Shown here: positions 1 through 10,200 of the stretch, one piece after another | How positions within the stretch are numbered: the stretch's first letter is position 1 | Layout of the letters: the number at the start of each line of letters is the position of its first letter | Assembly (NCBI GenBank): GCA_951799405.1 | Contig: OX637333.1 | Location: forward strand, 14,507,960 to 14,571,959 | DNA: 64,000 nt | Source: Agapetus fuscipes | Taxonomy: Eukaryota; Arthropoda; Insecta; Trichoptera; Glossosomatidae | Direction of reading: 5' to 3' | The notes under the pieces: generated by a model | What the model was told of the DNA's origin: nothing | The model's database searches: none | What the model saw: the letters and a program-made list of their open reading frames with translations, nothing else | Position numbers and translations under genes: made by a program

Positions 1-2
1 CT

Positions 3-2432
3 CTAGATAATTCGAAAGATTCCTGCCCAGGCTTAGACTACATCCCTTACTCCTTCATCTCTACAAAATCACCAGCTTGCTTGAAATACTTTCTGGACTT
101 AATTAACTGCTTCTTTGACACAGGTGAAATCCCAAAGGCTTGGAAAACCCAAATCATCATACCAATTCTTAAACCTAAAAAAGATCCCAACAATGGCTCT
201 TCCTACCGCCCCATCGCCTTATCTTCGTGTCTAGGTAAAATAGTGGAACGCCTAATTAAAAATAGAATCGAATGGTTCGTTGAATCCAATCAACTCCTCT
301 CTCCGTCGCAATTCGGTTTTAGAAAATCTAAAGGCACTCTTGAAGTATTATCGTCATTAGTAACGGATATTCAAATTTCCTTATCACAGAATGACTCTCT
401 AGTTGCTGTCTTTTTAGATATATCATCTGCTTATGATAATGTCTTATTACCTGTCCTTAGATCTAAAATGCTTAAATTGGGCATCTCTCCCCGCTTAACT
501 CAGTTTACCGTTAATTTTTTACTTGCTAGAAACATAAAAATTCAACAACCGGGTTATCCCAATATGGAACGAACAATTTGGAAGGGCTTACCGCAAGGGT
601 CTGTACTCAGCCCCATTTTGTACAACATATACACCTCAGATATGCACACTTACCTCTCTCCATCCTGCAAAATGTTGGAATATGCAGATGACTTTGTTAT
701 TTACTCCTCTAATTCCAACATTAATACTGCTTGTTCGAACATAAACTTTTCAATAAAAAGCATACAAACATGGTTTAACACCCACGGCTTAGAAATTACT
801 CCATCCAAGAGCACTGCAGTACTCTTCACAAGGAGACGGAAATTTCATCCCATCCTTATTAATTTTAAATCTGATACAATCCCCATTTCTAAATGTGTTA
901 AATTTTTGGGTCTCTTTTTGGATTCTAAATTAACTTGGGCAACGCATATCAATCACTTGGTTGACTGCTGTCTTGCAACACTAAACCCTCTCCGAGCCTT
1001 GTCAGGTGTTTGGTGGGGAGCACACCCCTCTACTCAAAAATTGCTTTATAATGCTCTCATTCGCAGTCGAATCGATTACGCTTCATTCCTCTATGGAACC
1101 GCCTCAAAAAATTTACTTAAAAAAATTGACAAAATTCAATTCCAAGGTCTAAGAATTATACTAGGTGCAATGAGATCATCCCCGACAAACACTCTTCAGC
1201 TGGAAAGCTGCGAACCCCCCCTCAATCTTCGTCGTTCTTTTCTGTCTAAAAAATTTCTAATTAAAACTTTCTCCCTATCACATAGGCTCATAGATTCCTT
1301 AAACATTTTGTCTAAGTACTGTATTGAAAACTCGTATTGGAAACATAAACATATACCAATCTTAGTTAGCTGCTTAACGGCGCTTCAAAATTATTTTAAT
1401 TGCATCAATCGCACCAATATTCTACCTTTATTTTTAAGCCCTTTTGAACACATCACTTTTCTCCCCTCAGTCAATACAAACACAGGACTTGTAAAAACGG
1501 ATCACCCACCGCAGGAGCAAAATTTTCAGAATTTAATAGAAAACAAATGGAAAGATTGGACATCCCTCTTTACGGATGGCTCCAAAACACCAAATTCATT
1601 GGCCGTCGGTGCAGCTTTTTACTGTCCAAGTCAATCAATTGTCTATAAATTTAAATTACCTGCAACGGCAACGATTTTCTCTGCAGAGGCATATGCCATC
1701 CTGGAATCTCTCAAATTCATCAATCACACAACTATTTCTCAAAAATTTGTTATATTCTCGGACTCCCTAAGTGTCCTGCAGAATATTCTATCCTTCCCTT
1801 TTAAACGCCCTCCAATTTCAATTATTCTCAAAATTAGATCCCTCCTTTGCAGTCTCTCGCATTCGGGAAAGAGCGTGGATCTGGTTTGGATTCCCAGCCA
1901 CAGTGGAATTGTGGGTAACGAGGTGGTAGATGGCTTTGCCAAAGAAGCTATCCTGACCGGTATCCCCGGCCTTCCGTTTCTCTCCCCTATGGACCTTATT
2001 CCATCATTTAAGCACTCTCTTCGAAATGAATGGAGTGAGTTATGGTCGTCCACATGTTCAACAAAGGGAAAGTGGTACGCTGGCATCCAGCCATCTCTTC
2101 CTAATTCCCCATGGTTTTGCAATTATTCTGTTAATAAACAACAAATTTCTACCCTTTGTCGCATAAGAATTGGCCATCGTTGCTCTCCAGCTCACCTTTT
2201 TAAAATTAATGTTGTTGATTCTCCCTTTTGCGACTGTAAAACCGAAATAGGCGATTTAGACCACATTTTCTTTAACTGCTCTCACCATTTATATCAATTG
2301 TATTTTCTTTTTCTAAGAACTGGCGTCTCCATTCAATATCCTGTAAATGTTTCCTATCTTTTATCCCTAAATTTGAAATCCATTAACCTTCTGTTTCTAA
2401 AATTTATTTCCCACAACAACATAAAATTATAA
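3..2432 (+). CDS. LINE pol (reverse transcriptase + RNase H), 5' end outside window
   Basis: Open frame of about 809 codons that is already open at the window edge, so its true start lies outside. It would copy retrotransposon RNA into a nicked target. Reverse transcriptase blocks are readable: FGFRKSKGT (about nt 315), LDISSAYDNV (nt 412-441), LPQGSVLSPILYN (nt 588-626) and the catalytic YADD (nt 679-690). An RNase H domain follows, with LFTDGSK (nt 1566-1586), an acidic residue in SAEAYAILE and DSLSVL (nt 1759). The C-terminal end has a CxC-x7-H-x4-C knuckle at about nt 2230-2275. RT followed by RNase H and a C-terminal knuckle is usual for I/R1-type LINEs. There is no frameshift or stop, so this copy is young or selected. 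The endonuclease part and ORF1 are not visible. Clade assignment is tentative. Confidence 0.88.
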   Translation, partial: LDNSKDSCPGLDYIPYSFISTKSPACLKYFLDLINCFFDTGEIPKAWKTQIIIPILKPKKDPNNGSSYRPIALSSCLGKIVERLIKNRIEWFVESNQLLSPSQFGFRKSKGTLEVLSSLVTDIQISLSQNDSLVAVFLDISSAYDNVLLPVLRSKMLKLGISPRLTQFTVNFLLARNIKIQQPGYPNMERTIWKGLPQGSVLSPILYNIYTSDMHTYLSPSCKMLEYADDFVIYSSNSNINTACSNINFSIKSIQTWFNTHGLEITPSKSTAVLFTRRRKFHPILINFKSDTIPISKCVKFLGLFLDSKLTWATHINHLVDCCLATLNPLRALSGVWWGAHPSTQKLLYNALIRSRIDYASFLYGTASKNLLKKIDKIQFQGLRIILGAMRSSPTNTLQLESCEPPLNLRRSFLSKKFLIKTFSLSHRLIDSLNILSKYCIENSYWKHKHIPILVSCLTALQNYFNCINRTNILPLFLSPFEHITFLPSVNTNTGLVKTDHPPQEQNFQNLIENKWKDWTSLFTDGSKTPNSLAVGAAFYCPSQSIVYKFKLPATATIFSAEAYAILESLKFINHTTISQKFVIFSDSLSVLQNILSFPFKRPPISIILKIRSLLCSLSHSGKSVDLVWIPSHSGIVGNEVVDGFAKEAILTGIPGLPFLSPMDLIPSFKHSLRNEWSELWSSTCSTKGKWYAGIQPSLPNSPWFCNYSVNKQQISTLCRIRIGHRCSPAHLFKINVVDSPFCDCKTEIGDLDHIFFNCSHHLYQLYFLFLRTGVSIQYPVNVSYLLSLNLKSINLLFLKFISHNNIKL

Positions 2433-3148
2433 TTTACTTTACCCAAAAAAACTCCTTAGTTAATTTTCTTTAATTCCCTCAAATAATGTTTTACAAGCGT
2501 TTTTTTGTTTTTTGTTTTTACTCTTTTTGCTTTTTATTATTGCAATCAAGTGTGTATCGTGACCATTGAAGCGTATCCTTTTCCCATCATTCAAAATCCC
2601 CACTCCTAGTCTACTTGACACTGGCGCCCAGACCCGGAAGAGTCGGACCTACCTATCGTTATAAAGAGCTTTGACTGCTCTTATAAGTAGAGGCGCTAAT
2701 ATCTCAGTTTGACTAAAGGATCATGCGTCTTAATCACCATTTTTGTTCAAGTTTTGGGTCAATGAAGGCAGATATTAGGAAATATAAAATACAAGAATCT
2801 GTAAAACTTATAACTTCACTGGTTTATGAAATTTTGTTTAAATCGCCGTGTCTAATTCATGATCAAATTATAAAGTGAAATATTATTACTACGCTCGCTC
2901 TGCATGTAGAAAAATCAACAACATTGAACAGCCATTTCCGTTTGTTGTTTGCATGTCGGTACTTCACCCCGCGCGGAGTGAAAAAGTTTGTCGTCGATCT
3001 AAAAAACGTTAAATATTTAATAAAAAGGACATAATATTCCATCGCTTTAAGTTTTTCTCGTAGAGAAGGTAATATTACACTTATTATTATATGGTGAAGT
3101 TCATTTGAAACATCCGATACGATATTTTATCATATTGTTTTTTTGCAG
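2433..3148 (+). other. LINE 3' UTR and unassigned sequence
   Basis: The first 300 bases or so look like the 3' untranslated part of the LINE: T-rich tracts near 2500, then a GC-richer stretch ending about 2740. No poly-A tail or duplication could be fixed. From about 2750 to 3148 I see no coding potential. A polypyrimidine tract ending in TTTTTTTGCAG at 3138-3148 could be a splice acceptor. Confidence 0.4.
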
Positions 3149-3288
3149 GTGGGATGCATGTTTTTCTCGACCAGAAGAATTTCAAGCCGCAGGTAAAAGC
3201 GATCCAGGAAGTGTCTCAACTTGAACCAATGTACGTGTATCGCAAAAAACGTGTATTGCCGCTTCCACTTCGAAGAAAACTTTATTAG
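3149..3288 (+). CDS. possible terminal exon of an unidentified upstream gene
   Basis: I do not recognise this product. After the acceptor-like tract at 3138-3148 a frame beginning at 3151 codes for 45 residues (start GMHVFLDQKNFKPQ, end PLPLRRKLY) and stops at 3286-3288. AATAAA-like signals follow at about 3505 and 3611. The tail is basic and leucine-rich. A good donor-like site (CAG/GTAAAA at about 3191) means it might instead be a short internal exon read in another frame. No upstream exon was found. The evidence is only the splice-like border and an open frame. Confidence 0.25.
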
Positions 3289-4121
3289 AAATCCGTCGGG
3301 AAGATTATATGGACCGCTACTCATAAAATGGCATGTGTATTGTTATTTTATTCATTTGCTGAACGCTGTTTATGTTCTCCGCTGGCAACTTAACTCAAGA
3401 CCTTTGGATATTGAATCTGTGGCTTCAACCACTAGACTATACACCGGTGAAAAATGTGAAAAAATGTTTTGTGATTTTGTGTTGTGATTTTGGAGAAAAG
3501 TGTCAAAATAAATATTTGTTACTACAATAATTGCTAACCAAGGTCCTTACATAGGTAGTTTAGGTTATATTTTATAATTTTCTGTATCTGATCTTGTATG
3601 TTATCTGCCAATAAATGAAACACGTAAATATTCACTTTTCGTTTTATTTTGTGTACGAAATAGGAGTAGGTATGGAATAATAATATGAGGTAATATTATA
3701 GGAGCATGGCATAGCGCGTATGTATAAGTGCACTAACACATGCACATAGTAAACGCACACGTCGTGGTTAATGCTCTTAACACTACGTGGTGCTCGTATC
3801 TCGAGAAAACCGGAAATACAAAGAAATATTAGGAACTCAGCTCTCTATAAACCTTTACTCTGTGCTGGCGCCCCTGCTCTCCGCGGGATTCGCCAAACAG
3901 AAGAAGAAGAAGAAGAGTAAACGTGGGTTCTTGTGTTATTTCGCAGCACTTCATTTTCTATCAAACCATTAAAGACAACTTGTAAAAAAAATATCAGTGA
4001 TATAATCTACCGTAAAAATTGCGTTTGGCTATATTCGATAAATGGTGACGCGTATTGTGATCCGGAAAGTCAAGTCCTTTGTAGGTTAGGTTTGTCGTTT
4101 CGAAAATCTATTTTTTTCGCG
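3289..4121 (+). promoter_or_regulatory. DCAF1 upstream region / probable 5' UTR
   Basis: The 830 bases before the DCAF1 start codon contain two AATAAA-like signals that may end the upstream gene (about 3505 and 3611) and an AAG-rich run at 3902-3917. No TATA box stands out. The transcription start cannot be fixed. A 15-codon upstream ORF lies at 4042-4089. Confidence 0.3.
4042..4089 (+). promoter_or_regulatory. short upstream ORF before DCAF1
   Basis: ATG at 4042 opens a 15-codon frame that ends with TAG at 4087-4089, 32 bases before the DCAF1 ATG and in a different frame. If it is in the mRNA leader it could lower initiation at the main start. Whether the leader reaches this far is unknown. 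Confidence 0.3.
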
Positions 4122-4219
4122 ATGGATTCGCAGCCTTCTCAGGAAGTAACAGATTTACTGAAGCAATGGGAGGAACAAAATGGCAATTCGAGCTGGGATC
4201 CAATACCAATCCTCACAAG
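4122..4219 (+). CDS. DCAF1: DCAF1 exon 1
   Basis: Starts at ATG 4122 (context TCGCGATGGAT), the first in-frame ATG of a family-like N-terminus beginning [19 protein letters not shown]. It carries 32 codons plus two bases and ends at the donor CAAG/GTAATG. Confidence 0.88.
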
Positions 4220-7200
4220 GTAATGTCATTAAAAGTTGAAATTGAAAAAGATGCAACCTTGCAACTGTCACTTTTTGTGAAATTTAATTTGTAAAATGCT
4301 CCTGTCAAATGATACATTTTGAAATTCGAACTAACACAGATCCTCTCATGGATTTTGAAACACTTACATCCTTACACTTTTAGATTGAATCAATAAATAT
4401 GAAACGTCCATTATTAATTAGGAGGATTTTTTCCTGTCAATATTTTGATGAACGTGGGGGGGATTTAATTTTTCTTTTACTTGATTCATAAAATAGTGTT
4501 GCTACTCACATCAATTCATAGAATAAAGTCAACATATTTGGCGAAGACAAAAAAGTTGTGACGTCATTTGACCTGGTTGCTATGCAAAAGGCAAACTAAT
4601 ATTTTGCTAAGCCTCCTTATCACATAGACATGTGACAGAACACAGGCGTGTGAGGTGGACTGGTGCGTGTTGTCTATGTAGTTGTTTCCATTTCTCTAAC
4701 AACTCGGATAATCACATAGACATGTGACAGAACACAGGCGTGTGAGGTGGACTGGTGCGTGTTGTCTATGGAGTTGTTTGCCATTTCTCTAACAACTCGG
4801 ATAATCGCATAGACATGTGACAGAACACAGGCGTGTGAGGTGGACTGGTGCGTGTTGTCTATGTAGTTGTTTGCCATTTCTCTAACAACTCGGATAATCA
4901 CATAGACATGTGACAGAACACAGGCGTGTGAGGTGGACTGGTGCGTGTTGTCTATGTAGTTGTTTGCCATTTCTCTAACAACTCTGATAAAATGACATCA
5001 CATTTTCCATTTTAAATGTGCTGAGTCCTTTGTATTTTATTTATTTCATGAATCTTTTATTTTATCAGGTTGGCGGAGATCATAGAGATGGAAACTGAGA
5101 ACTTCATGAAAAAAGATCCGGATCCGTTTGATGAGCGCCATCCCTCCAGGACAGATCCCTCGTGCGCCCTTGGACATGCGCTCAAAGTCATGTTTAAGAA
5201 AGACAACTTCATGACCAAGGTTAATTTATTTCTATTGATAACATAAATAAAGTTTAATTAATTTAATCAATACACTGTTTTAATTCACTTATTATTTTAT
5301 TTTAAATATGTCAAACGTTTTCGCCTAAAAAAACATCCTCAGGACAATGACAATGACAAATCAAAATTCAAATTTTGATTTGTCATTGTCCTGAGGATGC
5401 CTTTTTAGGCGAAAACGTTTGACATATTTAAAATAAAATAATAAGTGAATTAAAAACAGTGTATTTATTTAATTAATTATACAATGGACTTTCACTGTGT
5501 AAACTACCAAACCCTGAAAAATATTAAATAAAGTTTGTTTAGAGGGATTATAACAAACTTCTCTTCTTCTCCCTCAGCCTTTCTCAATGCACCCTTAGGC
5601 ATAGTTCTCTTCCAATCTTCTTGGTGTATTTCTATCGGCTGCTGTGTTCAGCCATCCCTAGCTTGCAGTTCCCTTGATGCGACCAGCCACCTCAGTTTTG
5701 ATCTCCCTACTCTGTGCTCAAACATTCTGGGTCGCCATTGGACAACCTTTTTCGGCCACCTGCCGTGGTTCTGTCTTACAACTTGCAACTTAAAATAAAT
5801 TAGTGTATTATAATATAGTGGCAGTTTGTCAACACGTAGCACGTATGGAATATTATTGAATGGCGTATTTCCATTTCATATCCCTGTTTCAGAGAAAAGC
5901 GGCAGTAGTTGCAAGGTTTATTTTAATGTGAGGTTTGGTTTATTCAATTCAAGACACCATGTCAAAAGGCTTGTAGCACCCTAGATCTGGCGTTGTGATT
6001 TGTCTGTATGGGATGTACAATCCCAGTGTATATAAAGTTTGTAAATAAATACACATTTTTACAGGTAAGCACGAAAGCAACACAGGTCCTTCCTATGAAA
6101 ACTCATGAGAGTGACTTATTATTGATTGTCCGATGACTTTGCTTTCCAGTTGGTGAATGACTATGTGAGGGAGACCTACTACACCCGTCCCACCATGGTG
6201 CCAGGCAAAGATGTGAGGAAGTTAAACATAGCCGCATGCCGTCTCACTCTGGATCTCATGCCTGGACTGGAGATGTCTGTGGTTTTCCAGGTATAAACTT
6301 CTTACTCTAGGGACACTGAAGGATGGTCCTATTTTTTCTAGTTCCTAATTTTTCACCAACGTAACTGTTATGCTTGACAGTTGCTGTTTGGTTATATTGT
6401 GCTATGAAATTGTTTTTTCTGTCATTTTCAAGTCCTCTTGAAAATAACGTAAGCAAGTCTAAAGTACTTGAGGTGAAATAAATACTCAATTTGTGAAAAT
6501 AAAACTGTGTTTTTTTAAATTTTTTAATCCCTTATAATTTGTTGATGTGTTGAAAAGATTAGTTTTTACCATCACGTCTTCCTAAACGTCATAGGGCTCT
6601 CCTGGAATGGCTTACGTGTTGTATTTACATATTATAATTAACTTTTAAGATTAACTACAACTTTCAGATAAAAGACAAACTGTTATTGGAGTACTTGCAT
6701 TGCTCTCGACGTTTCATTGGTGACATACTCAACATTTTCAGGAGGCACCCTTTCTGCACAATGATTGAGGATGAACTTTAGTGTACTAATCTATAATCTT
6801 AATTTACAAAGATATGTCAACATTTAAAATTCTCACCTAAAAACAATACTCCTGTGTAAAACAATCAAACTGTCCTCCATATAAACTGTCAAATGTAACA
6901 GTATGTATTTAATTTATTTAATCAGGATAACGAGGGCCTGATTCACCGCCTGTATGGCTGGGCAGAGAAGTCAGTGGAGCCCTTGCAGACCTACGCCACG
7001 GGACTCCTGGCTGCGGCCATGGAAGTCCAAGATATCGCTGGAAGCTTTAGGTAAGTTTATTTTTAAGAAATGTAAATATTTAACTGCGACTTCTAGCCAT
7101 TATTATATGGAGAGTACAACTTTAGGCATTTGAAAGTATCTGCTTACATCTAATAATAGTATCCAGAGTCATAATAAAAGGAGAATAATAATAATAGGAT

Positions 7201-10200
7201 GATTTATTTGGTGAGCGCTGTTTTTGAGAGGTGTCAGAAATGATTTCCCATTTTGGTGTTTATTTCAAATCCAGAAATAAAATACCGGCAAGGTTTATTA
7301 TATTTTCTCACATTGACTGCTCCAAGGAAGAAGGAAGTAACTCCGAAATTGAGGTTTTTGACTTATTTCTATTTCTGAAGGTAACAAATCATTATCTTCA
7401 TTCCAAGATGACGGCCTTGTCTCCATCTCTTTTAAATTTGATAATAAATTAATGTAAAAAATAATTTAGGCATTGTTCAGAATAGTTTAGGCATTAGGCA
7501 AATAGTTTAGGCATTTAGTTGAAGTTGAACTATAACTAAACAAAACATAAACAAAATGAAAGATTTTTTTAAAAATAATAGAGCAATCATTTAATCATCA
7601 AGTACAACAAACTAAAAACTAGCAACTGGAGGAAATATTTATTTTTAACAAAGTCCTAAATGAAGCGAGATCCAGTCCATGTAAGCCGGGCATTATTGTT
7701 GATCTTATATAATTTGTATTATGGTTGTCTATATAGAACAACTCGCGATTTCTAGTACATCGCGTAGGTATACGGAATTTTATGAGCTGCAACAAATCAG
7801 GGTTGTCAAAACAATTGTTTATAATTTTAAACAAAAAAATCAAATCACCAATAATTCTTCTGTCCTCAAGAGATTCAATGTGTAATCTTATTTGCAAACT
7901 TTTGTATTTGAAATCATGTCGAGGTATACCCAATTTGTAATTTATGAACCTTAAAAATTTACATTGGATCCGCTCCATATTGTTGATGTGGACATTGTAA
8001 CTGGGAGACCATATTTGGGAATTGAACTTGTAACGAGATGGATTTGTTTGTTAGGTAAAATGGAACATGAGATTTGAATTTGAATGAAAAGGAAAACAAA
8101 AGAATATAAAAAGGAGAGGAAAAAGCTTGCCTGGCGGGATAGCCACAAGCCTGTGTAATTAAGAATAAAGAATATTATTGTGCTGTGGTTAATTGTGTAT
8201 ACATTGTGAAAGAAATAAAAGTAAACATATTAAAGTGTGTATGTTATATTATTAATTGTGTCAATCAGTAGGAGAGAGGAAAAACCCTCAATTTTGGCGC
8301 CCCACGTTGGGCGCCAAAATGTGAGGGTTTTCTTCTCTCCTACTGATTGACACAATTAATAATATAACATACACACTTTAATATGTTTACTTTTATTTCT
8401 TTCACAATGTATACACAATTAACCACAGCACAATAATATTCTTTATTCTTAATTACACAGGCTTGTGGCTATCCCGCCAGGCAAGCTTTTTCCTCTCCTT
8501 TTTATATTCTTTTGTTTTCCTTTTCATTCAAATTCAAATCTCATGTTCCATTTTACCTAACAAACAAATCCATCTCGTTACAAACTCCAGCTGACTACGG
8601 GTTAAGAGCGCTCTCGTAGATGTGTAATTTTAAAATTCGCGTTCAATTGGTTCGTATTTCTGCCAGAGCAGCGCTCTTCACGCTGTACATAAATTCGTCT
8701 TGGCAGTTCGTTCCTAATAGGTATATTAACTTATAATATCTGTGGACTAGAAACTATTTTAACCAAAATAGACAAAGGTATATATCTGTCTCAACTTACT
8801 TACGAAAATGGTCATTAGTAATAAAAATAACAAAGAACTTCACAGTGGCTGCGACTAGACCGGAAATAGCTAGAGTTGACAGATAACACACGTTATAAAT
8901 ATTGTGATCGCCAAAATTTGTGCCAAAAAACTTTATCACTCATTTCATTAAAACCACTGCAACGTGTGACAGGAGAGAAACGCAAGTGGTAGCATGTCGA
9001 TGATTTAGTTCTTGTTTGCCGTATAGACCATTAAGCTAATTTTACATGAGCAATGTTTGCATGTGTACTGGACCAATGTGTCTTGAAAACAGGAAATTGA
9101 TTTCAAAAATATTTCAAACAACTCTCACATTCTCGAATTTTACGTTTTTTCTTAGCTCAGATTGTGTAGAATTTGATTCTTTAGAGATTAAAAAGTCATA
9201 TTTGACAGAATTGGTCTATAGGGCAAACAAGAACTGGAGGAGCGAAGATGTATCACATCAGCAAGTAAGTTTCCGCTCCTCTATGTAATAACTCACGGGT
9301 AGCTATGTCCCACATTTTTTCTACGCCATTTTTAATGCAATGCAGATAGGCTCAACCTTTTCAATTGTTGTATAAATTACATCACAAATATTTCATATTT
9401 CAAAAGAGGAAAGAGCGGTACTAAAAATGTATTTAATTGTATGGGTAGACTGAGATGTGAATAAAAGATGAAATATCTATTAACTTCCTTAGTTTTATTT
9501 TATCAAAGAAATAATAGTTTCAAAATTTATATTTTTAGTAATAATAATATCAGGATGATTTATTTTGCGAGCGCTGTTTTGTGTAAATGACACCTCAAGA
9601 GCCCTCAGCGAGCTTGGTCGTCGCTAAAGAAAGCGTCGATTCTCAATCAAGACCAAGTTGCTGTAGAGCTGGATGAACTTTGGTGACGGGTCTTTGTAAT
9701 GGTTTGTGTATTTCCAGTATATTAATTCATTAGAACTTTGAAAAACATGTAAATAAAAAAAAAACAAGTTTTTAGTTACTCGTAAGCGTAACTACAGATG
9801 TTATGGATATGTGAAGGTTCCAAGGAATTTTATGAAAAAAGTGGTCAATATAGTGCAAACACGCAGAATTTCTTAGTAAATATTTAGTTTTTACATACTG
9901 TAAAATTGCGTTTCCTTTCTCGCAATTTCGCTTTCTTGATGACTAAAATTATTTTTTAGCGTAAAATCCGTAGGAAGTAGAATGTCGACCGATTATTTCT
10001 AAAATAGTAATAATAAATTTCTAAGTTAAGTATCAAAGTCTTAATCTAAATTAAAGTTGCAAAGATATATATCATTTCAGATTCATATTAAATGCATTCC
10101 CACAAGCACACACATAGAAGTTGAACATAAGCCCCGCAACTTTTGCCAACCTTCCCAGAAACAGGGGTGACATTAGCAAAGTGAACCATCTTTGTACAGT

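Noticed and set aside
1739..2122. 127-codon minus-strand frame
   Set aside because: Lies antisense to the RNase H domain of the LINE pol; no family features.
4674..4970. 98-codon minus-strand frame with three internal repeats
   Set aside because: It is the 93-bp minisatellite, whose period is a multiple of three; no coding evidence.
8029..8582. Pure assembly artefact
   Set aside because: The arms differ at some bases, and a 4-bp duplication with a restored LINE frame supports a real insertion.
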